Below are positions 1 through 5,596 of a stretch of DNA of 14,501 nt, one piece after another (within the stretch, counting starts at the first letter, position 1; the number at the start of each line of letters is the position of its first letter). The notes below the pieces were generated by a model. The model was not told where the DNA came from and did not search any database. It saw only the letters and a list, made by a program, of their open reading frames with translations. Position numbers and translations under genes: made by a program. Source of the stretch: JBBPYR01 sp038199755 (GTDB lineage: Bacteria; Chloroflexota; Ktedonobacteria; Ktedonobacterales; Ktedonobacteraceae); NCBI GenBank assembly GCA_038199755.1, contig JBBPYR010000181.1, positions 1 through 14,501 of the forward strand, in the 5' to 3' direction.

Positions 1-28
1 AGCAGCACCGCCCTTCTTCTTATGTTCA

Positions 29-304
29 CTAGTTCGCGGTGGTGTTTACTTTCTTGCCAGCCTCTTTGAAGCCCCATTTCTTAATGGTGTTTCGCAGCCA
101 GCCAGCGGTAGGGCCATCATCAATCTTCTTGCTGGTCTCTACCAGGAAGGTGGCCGACGATGGGCGTGGGGGCAAGCTATTTGCCTGACGCAACGATGCC
201 AGTTCATTATAATGCTGGAAGGCCCAGTACATATTCACACGGCAACCCTTACAATTCTTGATGTCATCCTCGTTCTGAAAACCGCACTGTGGACATTCAG
301 TCAT
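29..304 (-). CDS. Small zinc-ribbon protein
   Basis: The 91-residue protein has an N-terminal four-cysteine zinc ribbon: C4-x2-C7, then ten residues, then C18-x2-C21 (knuckles CPQC and CKGC). The remaining ~65 residues are soluble, with a basic C-terminal end (KKWGFKEAGKK) and no membrane segment. Short zinc ribbons of this kind bind one Zn ion and usually mediate protein or nucleic-acid contacts; a specific function cannot be read here. The ATG is supported by a purine-rich ribosome binding site (AAGGGG, + strand 313-318) 8 bases upstream. It begins only 15 bases after the stop of the response regulator gene, so the two are probably cotranscribed, and the ribbon protein may act in the same regulatory circuit (inference). 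The stop is TAG at the left end of the gene. Confidence 0.8.
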   Translation of the reverse strand: MTECPQCGFQNEDDIKNCKGCRVNMYWAFQHYNELASLRQANSLPPRPSSATFLVETSKKIDDGPTAGWLRNTIKKWGFKEAGKKVNTTAN

Positions 305-319
305 GGTAGTATCCCCTTC

Positions 320-1147
320 TTAAATTAATCCCATGCGAATCGCTTCCGCGACCGCCTGAGTACGATCAGCAACTTGAAGTTTGCGATAGATATCTTGCAT
401 TTTACGTTTTACAGTCACCTCGCTCCAAAATTGGCGCGAAGCAATCTCTTTATTGCTACAGCCCTCTGCCGCCAGTCTGATCAGTTCGATCTCTACATCG
501 CTCAGGCCAGAACGCAGACGCTCCTGCTCGCGGGTCAGACGGGTGAACTCAGTAAGTATCTGGGTAACTGCGTGCGCCTCTCCGATGACGCGCTCTCCTC
601 GATAGACAGCACGGAGCGAGTCTAATAGTTCCGCTAGCGGTTGCGACTTTTGCAGGTATCCATGTACACCTATCCGCATGGCATGCAACAAGTACATGTC
701 ATCGGTTAGACCTGTGAAAATGACAATCGAACTGTTAGGGCAGGCACGACGCAACTGTTGAGCCACGTCTAGCCCGTTTACTGTGCCCAGATGAATATCG
801 AGTAGCACAATATCAGGATGTGTCTGCACTGCTAACATCACCGCACTCGTGCCATTACTCGTCTGACCAACAACCTCAAAGTCAACTTGCTCATCGAGTA
901 TAGCACATATGCCTTTCCGTACAACTTCATGATCGTCAACAACCAGCAACCGAATACGCGAAAGCTCCCCTGCCTGAGCAAGGGCTTGCGGCTCAGCGGT
1001 TGTCTCTGCAAAATCGTCTTGCGACACTATTGCGATATCGTCGTCCATTGGCATTTTCACTCTGTGCTTGGAGTCTGGTGTATCCGGACGCGTTGTACGC
1101 GCCATCGGTACAACCACACAGGGAGTCTTTGTAAAAGCGGCTGTCAT
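320..1147 (-). CDS. NarL/FixJ-type response regulator (REC plus LuxR HTH)
   Basis: A 275-residue two-component response regulator. The receiver domain spans about residues 64-185: acidic pair D71-D72, phospho-acceptor D117 (in VLLDIHLG), conserved T145 and K167. A LuxR-type helix-turn-helix covers about 212-272 (LSDVEIELIRLAAEG...SNKEIA, then TVKRKMQDIYRKL). Phosphorylation by a sensor kinase would control DNA binding by the C-terminal domain. No histidine kinase gene lies in the window, so this is an orphan regulator here. A ~63-residue N-terminal extension before the receiver is hydrophilic and unlike the usual ~210-residue layout. The chosen ATG has GGAG five bases upstream, while internal Met32/Met34 are alternative starts that would remove half the extension. 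The zinc-ribbon gene follows after 15 bases. The gene diverges from the propeller gene across a region rich in inverted repeats, which are possible targets of this regulator (inference). Confidence 0.92.
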   Translation of the reverse strand: MTAAFTKTPCVVVPMARTTRPDTPDSKHRVKMPMDDDIAIVSQDDFAETTAEPQALAQAGELSRIRLLVVDDHEVVRKGICAILDEQVDFEVVGQTSNGTSAVMLAVQTHPDIVLLDIHLGTVNGLDVAQQLRRACPNSSIVIFTGLTDDMYLLHAMRIGVHGYLQKSQPLAELLDSLRAVYRGERVIGEAHAVTQILTEFTRLTREQERLRSGLSDVEIELIRLAAEGCSNKEIASRQFWSEVTVKRKMQDIYRKLQVADRTQAVAEAIRMGLI

Positions 1148-1452
1148 GACAACTCCGTACTATCAAGGTGGTCCTATACAGGGTATATCGGCAATATTGC
1201 TCTTTGATGTACCCTCTACACTACCTATATTTCTACTTGCTTATTAGTATTTAACGATATTCATCCTATTAGGTCAGCTACATAGCACATCTTTCCTAAT
1301 ACAGGTCCTTACGGACGAAATATCCATAGTTATTTCACATTTCGCAGCTCGTATAAGGGGGAAGGCCATATTTCTGTACATCTAGGTGGGAACATAAATC
1401 GGCATATAGGAAAAATGCCTACTTTAGTAGCGAAAAGTGATACATCCCGATA

Positions 1453-1464
1453 TACAACGTTGTA
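1453..1464. promoter_or_regulatory. 12-bp perfect palindrome, candidate operator
   Basis: TACAACGTTGTA is its own reverse complement. It sits about 205 bases upstream of the propeller gene start and is flanked by ATATACA heptamers at 1450-1456 and 1470-1476 (20 bases apart) with a third at 1495-1501. The size and symmetry suit a dimeric regulator. The binding factor is unknown. Confidence 0.35.
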
Positions 1465-1569
1465 CACAAATATACACCCTATTGATAGAGAGAAATATAC
1501 ATATTAAAGTTGGGCGATATTGTACAGCAGCAAACATAGCTGCATGTCGCATGTGGAGTAGGTGGAGGT

Positions 1570-1588
1570 ATGTCACATTGTGTGACAT
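1570..1588. promoter_or_regulatory. Inverted repeat ATGTCACA-N3-TGTGACAT, candidate operator
   Basis: Perfect 8-bp arms (1570-1577 and 1581-1588) are separated by TTG. It lies 82 bases before the propeller gene start, where a promoter or its operator is expected. The arms resemble no site I can assign; the orientation is opposite to a CRP-type TGTGA-N6-TCACA site. Confidence 0.4.
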
Positions 1589-1617
1589 TTTGTATTGTTG
1601 TTTATCGTATGAAGGAT

Positions 1618-1650
1618 GCAGGAAAAATAGCCACACTGAAATTTTCCTGC
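1618..1650 (+). promoter_or_regulatory. Stem-loop just upstream of the propeller gene RBS
   Basis: GCAGGAAAA (1618-1626) pairs perfectly with TTTTCCTGC (1642-1650) around a 15-base loop. The stem ends four bases before GGAG (1654-1657), the probable ribosome binding site for the ATG at 1670. It could act as a 5' leader structure affecting mRNA stability or translation. The upstream in-frame ATG at 1652 directly abuts the stem and has no RBS. Confidence 0.35.
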
Positions 1651-1669
1651 TATGGAGTTGAAATTTCGT

Positions 1670-4249
1670 ATGAAAGTAACACATTCATGGAGAGCACCGC
1701 AGCTCTCTACACTGAGAGTACTGGCCTGCATAGGACTAGCACTGCTAGCTGTCATTAGTGGCGGAACATTTGCTTGGCACCTACTGGGACAGAAGCCCAA
1801 GAGCGCACATGCCGCTTCTAGCATCAATTACCTGACGACGCATGGCCAACCCTGGGGTATGGTCATCGATAGCACTGATACTAATTTGTGGGTGGCCGAG
1901 CCAAACTGCGACGGCAATCCCTATTGTGGTAGTACGGGCGGCACGCCACCTCCCGGCTCAATCGGTGAATACAACGTCAAAACCTTTTTAAAAACGGCTG
2001 ATTTCGTCCCGCCAGCACCTGCGTCTTACAATCCGATGTTTATAGCATTGAATGCGGGCAATCTCTGGTTCAGCGATCCTACCAACCATGCTATCGGCGA
2101 ACTTATCCCCGCCACAAACACCTGGATGGAGAAGGTCATTCCCGGTTCATATCCTGTTGGAATCGCCTTCGATAAAAACGGCAACCTCTGGTATTCAGAC
2201 TATGCCACAGGCGCAGTTGGTGAATTCAATACATCAACGTTAATAGCGACAGAGACACCTATGCCAACAGCAGGCACGTCCCCCTATGGCATGACCATAG
2301 CCCCTGACGGTGTCACCGTCTGGTTTACAGAGAACAGCCTTTCATCTGTAGGAAGTTTTACTGCACCCGCGAGTGGTACATTAACGACTGCGGCGATCAA
2401 AGAATATCCTTTCACCGGTCCAAAAGGGACGACTCCTCACCTGATTACGACCGATTCAGCAGGCATACCGTGGTTTAGCACAGGCTTCGGTGGTCAGGTT
2501 GCCGAAGTGAAAGCTGGTGTCGTCACCACATTCTGTGTTTCCAATGGCGTTGCTAATCCACATATTTCTGGTATTGGCATTGATAGCACCGGCAAAGTAT
2601 GGTTTGATGACTCGCTCAATTCCCGTATTGGCTATCTCACCCCTGCAAACTATGCGAATGACTGCAATAATGGCTCATCTGCTGGTGTTACATATACGAT
2701 CTTGCCTAATAGCCCACATACCCATGATGGCCTAATTGTTGACAAAACGAATACTGTCTTTTTCGGTGAACAGTATAACGACGAACTGGGACAGATTCTA
2801 GCTGGTGCTACTTTACCGCCACCTGCAAGCATCTATCCTCCTGGCCCGACCAATAACACCTGGTATTTCGCCGAGGGTCGCGTCGGCGGAGGCTTCCAGG
2901 AATATATTACGATCGGTAATCCTAGCATAGCCAGCACCTGCATCGTCGATATCACCTACCTGCGCGAGGGCGGTACCTCCATCGCGAAAAAGATCACGGT
3001 TAACCCCGCGAGTCGCTATACGGTCGCGGTAAATGCCGATCTCAATGTCGCGGCAACCTCTGTAACAGGAACCTCTGTTTCGGTGATGCTACAAAACGAT
3101 CCCATCTCGCCCTGTATTGGTTTCGCGGCTGAACGCCCGATGTACTTCAACTATCACGGCAACCAGAGTGATAGTGATGTCGTTGGTGCCACCCATCTCA
3201 ACACGAATTTCTACTTCGCCGATATTCCTAGTGGTGGTGGCATCACTTCCTACATCACCATCCTGAACCCACCAAAGGGTCAGACCGCCACTGTTACCGC
3301 GACCTACTACGCCAAAGGTGTCCAGGTGGGTCAGCAAGTGGTTAGCGTACCAGCGGGACAGCGCGGCACGATTGCTCCTGGCGCGATCTCGCTGCCACAG
3401 CATAGCGCAGCCGTTGTAACCTCTTCTCAGCCAGTGGTCATCGAGCGTCCCACGTACTTCTCGAACATCAACGGTGGCAACGCGGGCACGGTTACAGGGG
3501 CGGCCTCAGTGATCGGCTCACAAAAGTTGCAAAACGAATTCTTCTTCGCCGAGGGCTACACCGGCCCGGGTTTCCAGGAAAACTTGGTCATTTCCAATGT
3601 TGACGCAGTTGCCAACGCAACGGCGAATGTCACCATCAACCTGGAATACCTCAATGGCACCAAGCATTCGTTCAACGTCACCGTTGCGCCTAAGAGCCAA
3701 CTGATCTGGAATGTCAATACCAACGGCACCAGCCCAGGTTCGCCGGAAGTATCGGCAGATGTAACCTCGATAGGAGCCGCTATCGTTGCGGCACGCCAGG
3801 AATTCTTCCACTACCAACACACCCTACCACTGCCAGTAGTTGGCGGCAGTGAGGTAACGGGCTTGGCAACGCAAATCAGCACGTCGGCCTCCTACAGCTT
3901 CGCGGAAGGCTATAGCAATAAAGGCTTCAACGAATGGCTGACCTTGCAGAATCCGACCGCAACACCCGAAACCATCTATATCACGATGGTGAATGGCTAT
4001 GGGCGCGTCTTTACCCTTATCATGCACATCGGCGCAAACACTCGTGCCAACGTCGATGTCACCGCGCAGGTGTTAATAAACCTGGTGAAACCCGGTGACG
4101 ATCATCGTGGCTATGAGGTTTCGATGACGGTGCAGACGCTCACCAACGGCGGCTTCTTCGTAGTCGAGCGACCCATGTATATTAATACCAGCGGTGCCAG
4201 CTTCCCCACCCAAGGCGGCAACGACGCCTTTGGCTATAACGGGCAATAA
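1670..4249 (+). CDS. Secreted Vgb-like beta-propeller with four WYFAEG-type repeats
   Basis: An 859-residue exported protein. Residues 1-48 form a signal peptide: basic start, hydrophobic core about 17-39, cleavage likely after A46-H47-A48. Residues ~50-385 contain seven propeller blades of the streptogramin-lyase (Vgb)/NHL style, each carrying a 'D.xG..WF' strand (for example GNLWYSD, TVWFTEN, KVWFDDS). A short proline-rich linker leads to four repeats starting near residues 398, 514, 624 and 742, each opening with a (W/F)YFAEG-like strand and closing with an '(A/V)ERPMYF'-like strand. I do not recognise the Vgb catalytic pair with confidence, so antibiotic lyase activity should not be assumed; an extracellular binding or surface role is more likely. 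The start at 1670 is preferred because GGAG lies 12 bases upstream and the signal peptide begins there. An in-frame ATG at 1652 has no RBS. It is transcribed alone and ends in a 38-bp-stem palindrome. Confidence 0.88.
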   Translation: MKVTHSWRAPQLSTLRVLACIGLALLAVISGGTFAWHLLGQKPKSAHAASSINYLTTHGQPWGMVIDSTDTNLWVAEPNCDGNPYCGSTGGTPPPGSIGEYNVKTFLKTADFVPPAPASYNPMFIALNAGNLWFSDPTNHAIGELIPATNTWMEKVIPGSYPVGIAFDKNGNLWYSDYATGAVGEFNTSTLIATETPMPTAGTSPYGMTIAPDGVTVWFTENSLSSVGSFTAPASGTLTTAAIKEYPFTGPKGTTPHLITTDSAGIPWFSTGFGGQVAEVKAGVVTTFCVSNGVANPHISGIGIDSTGKVWFDDSLNSRIGYLTPANYANDCNNGSSAGVTYTILPNSPHTHDGLIVDKTNTVFFGEQYNDELGQILAGATLPPPASIYPPGPTNNTWYFAEGRVGGGFQEYITIGNPSIASTCIVDITYLREGGTSIAKKITVNPASRYTVAVNADLNVAATSVTGTSVSVMLQNDPISPCIGFAAERPMYFNYHGNQSDSDVVGATHLNTNFYFADIPSGGGITSYITILNPPKGQTATVTATYYAKGVQVGQQVVSVPAGQRGTIAPGAISLPQHSAAVVTSSQPVVIERPTYFSNINGGNAGTVTGAASVIGSQKLQNEFFFAEGYTGPGFQENLVISNVDAVANATANVTINLEYLNGTKHSFNVTVAPKSQLIWNVNTNGTSPGSPEVSADVTSIGAAIVAARQEFFHYQHTLPLPVVGGSEVTGLATQISTSASYSFAEGYSNKGFNEWLTLQNPTATPETIYITMVNGYGRVFTLIMHIGANTRANVDVTAQVLINLVKPGDDHRGYEVSMTVQTLTNGGFFVVERPMYINTSGASFPTQGGNDAFGYNGQ
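2861..4240 (+). repeat. Four tandem ~110-residue WYFAEG-type protein repeats
   Basis: The C-terminal part of the propeller protein is four diverged copies of one module (residues ~398-510, 514-620, 624-735, 742-855). Shared landmarks are an opening strand (WYFAEGRVGGGFQEY, FYFADIPSGGGITSY, FFFAEGYTGPGFQEN, YSFAEGYSNKGFNEW), an I-x-N-P-like turn, and a closing strand of the ERPMYF type (AERPMYF, IERPTYF, AARQEFF, VERPMYI). They are probably beta-sandwich domains used for surface display or adhesion (inference). Confidence 0.8.
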
Positions 4250-4253
4250 CCGT

Positions 4254-4334
4254 TAATCCTGTTCATATACAAAGGGAAGAGGGGCTGCCAATCGTGTTGG
4301 CAGCCCCTCTTCCCTTTGTATATGAACAGGATTA
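4254..4334. terminator. Perfect 38-bp palindromic hairpin after the propeller gene
   Basis: The left arm 4254-4291 and right arm 4297-4334 are exactly complementary around a TCGTG loop. It begins four bases after the propeller stop codon. There is no T-tract, so it is not a textbook intrinsic terminator, but position and stability suggest a transcript end, RNase III substrate or 3' stabiliser. Confidence 0.7.
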
Positions 4335-4438
4335 GCACTATAGGAACCAGTTTTAGCGCGTCTGAGGTGGGGCCTCCCCTCTCACTCACAAGATAGAGAG
4401 CCAATTTTTCAAAACAGTAGTCCAATTGGGTCAATGTG

Positions 4439-4453
4439 TGTTACAATAGGAAT
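4439..4453 (+). promoter_or_regulatory. Extended -10 promoter giving a leaderless mRNA
   Basis: TG-T-TACAAT (4439-4447) is an extended -10 element. Six bases separate it from the ATG at 4454, so the normal transcription start would be the A of the start codon itself. No convincing -35 is present, as is usual with extended -10 promoters. The only purine motif (AGGA, 4448-4451) is two bases from the ATG, too close for a normal ribosome binding site. Confidence 0.55.
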
Positions 4454-5248
4454 ATGTTTAGCAGACGCATACAGCAACGAGTCAGGCACCTTGTCACCTT
4501 GCTTATACAACCGCTGGCTCGACTGGGTGTGACGCCAAATACGTTGACCGTGATCGGACTCCTGCTGAGTATTGTGACGGCAGCCGTTATTACTCAAGGA
4601 TTTTTGTTCACGGGTGGTTTGTTGGTGCTGTTTGCTGGCGTGTTTGACATGTTTGATGGGGCGATGGCCCGCGCACGAAACGCCGCCACCACCTTCGGAG
4701 CATTCTTTGATTCGACGTTAGATCGCTATTCAGAAGGAATTATCCTACTGGGATTGTTGCTTTATACGATTCAACACCCAGGCCTTCATGATCTCCTCTG
4801 GCCTGCCGGAAATGAGCAGTCGTGGCTGATCGCCTTCATTTTCATAGCTGTTGTCGGATCTTTGATGGTAAGTTACACAAAAGCCCGCGCTGAAGGCTTG
4901 GGGTTGGAGTGTAAAACGGGACTGCTGGCCCGCCCCGAACGTGTCATTATTCTGGCTATTGGACTTTTATCGGGTACTGGTATCTGTATCTGGACTCTTG
5001 CTCTTCTCGCGGTCTTCTCAAATGTGACCGCTATAGAACGGATCGTGACCGTCTGGCGTACAATTCGCACAACGACGGCGAGCACTTCTGTCATCGCTAT
5101 GACACACGAGCATTTACCGAGACATGAGCTTGATACCAGTGAAGAACAGCATCATTTACCTGACCCACTGCTGATGAATGACGCACCTGCGATTCATCCC
5201 GTATCTACTAGTGTTCCGCCGTTCACTGGTAGCATACAGCAAGATTGA
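4454..5248 (+). CDS. CDP-alcohol phosphatidyltransferase
   Basis: A 264-residue integral membrane enzyme. It transfers a phosphatidyl group from CDP-diacylglycerol (or a similar CDP-lipid) to an alcohol, making a phospholipid headgroup. The family signature D-x2-DG-x2-AR-x8-G-x3-D-x3-D is complete: D65, D68, G69, A72, R73, G82, D86, D90. These aspartates bind the divalent metals. Several hydrophobic segments follow (about 30-62, 93-105, 125-140, 165-190). GLLARPERVIILA resembles the phosphatidylinositol-phosphate synthase/PgsA branch, but the acceptor alcohol cannot be read. A hydrophilic tail of ~65 residues, rich in His, Ser, Thr and Pro, extends beyond the core. I place the start at ATG 4454 because the -10 element covers 4442-4447; a GTG at 4436 is in frame but lies upstream of that -10. 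It seems to be a single-gene unit between two hairpins. Confidence 0.9.
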   Translation: MFSRRIQQRVRHLVTLLIQPLARLGVTPNTLTVIGLLLSIVTAAVITQGFLFTGGLLVLFAGVFDMFDGAMARARNAATTFGAFFDSTLDRYSEGIILLGLLLYTIQHPGLHDLLWPAGNEQSWLIAFIFIAVVGSLMVSYTKARAEGLGLECKTGLLARPERVIILAIGLLSGTGICIWTLALLAVFSNVTAIERIVTVWRTIRTTTASTSVIAMTHEHLPRHELDTSEEQHHLPDPLLMNDAPAIHPVSTSVPPFTGSIQQD

Positions 5249-5263
5249 CATAGATGAACGGCG
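5217..5263 (+). terminator. Weak stem-loop across the phosphatidyltransferase stop
   Basis: CGCCGTTCA (5217-5225) pairs perfectly with TGAACGGCG (5255-5263), with a 29-base loop that includes the TGA stop (5246-5248). It has no T-tract. It may be the transcript end for this gene, but the long loop makes this uncertain. Confidence 0.25.
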
Positions 5264-5596
5264 TAGGCGAGTCGAGATCGGGCCGCATCCTTTGAAAGTA
5301 GCGCAGTGTAAGAATACTGCCCAAAGATAATGGTAAGGTGGACATGTTCCCCTACAAGCTCTGGACGTTGTGAGTATAGTCATATCCCAAGCACGGTAGT
5401 TCACAGAGTTTGTAAGGAAGCGCACAGCATAGCTCATCATCATTGAAGTGAGCTACCACCCGGAAGTAACCGAGATTGGTGTATAAGTTGGAGAACAGCA
5501 CAAACAAACAGGTTCGCCCCAACTATCTTCAGTCATATATTCTTTAAGCACACGCACCTGCGCTCCGGTCCGTATGCATTGAGACTGGAGATATTA
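5249..5596. other. Intergenic region before the NYN gene
   Basis: About 350 bases with no credible ORF. I see a short 7-bp inverted repeat TAGCTCA/TGAGCTA (5430-5436 and 5449-5455) and an AT-rich patch TATATTCTTTAA near 5537 that may be part of the NYN promoter. I see nothing that resembles a tRNA or a known riboswitch. Confidence 0.5.

Larger units (their letters stand above)
1148..1669. other. Divergent intergenic region, rich in inverted repeats
   Basis: This AT-rich stretch between the leftward response regulator gene and the rightward propeller gene has no credible ORF. It holds a 10-bp palindrome GCAATATTGC (1191-1200), a 12-bp palindrome TACAACGTTGTA (1453-1464), three ATATACA heptamers (1450, 1470, 1495), an 8-bp-arm inverted repeat (1570-1588) and a start-proximal hairpin (1618-1650). 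It should contain promoters for both flanking genes, but I could not identify clean -35/-10 pairs. Confidence 0.7.

Noticed and set aside
1652..1669. ATG 1652 as start of the propeller protein
   Set aside because: It directly abuts the 1618-1650 stem and has no RBS, whereas ATG 1670 has GGAG upstream and begins a normal signal peptide.
1437..1758. Short + strand readings in the divergent intergenic region
   Set aside because: They cover the inverted repeats and start of the propeller gene in other frames, lack ribosome binding sites, and their Cys/Tyr/His-rich translations look random.
5249..5578. A tRNA, riboswitch or small gene between the phosphatidyltransferase and NYN genes
   Set aside because: No cloverleaf, T-loop motif or conserved aptamer pattern is visible; the only structure is a 7-bp inverted repeat.
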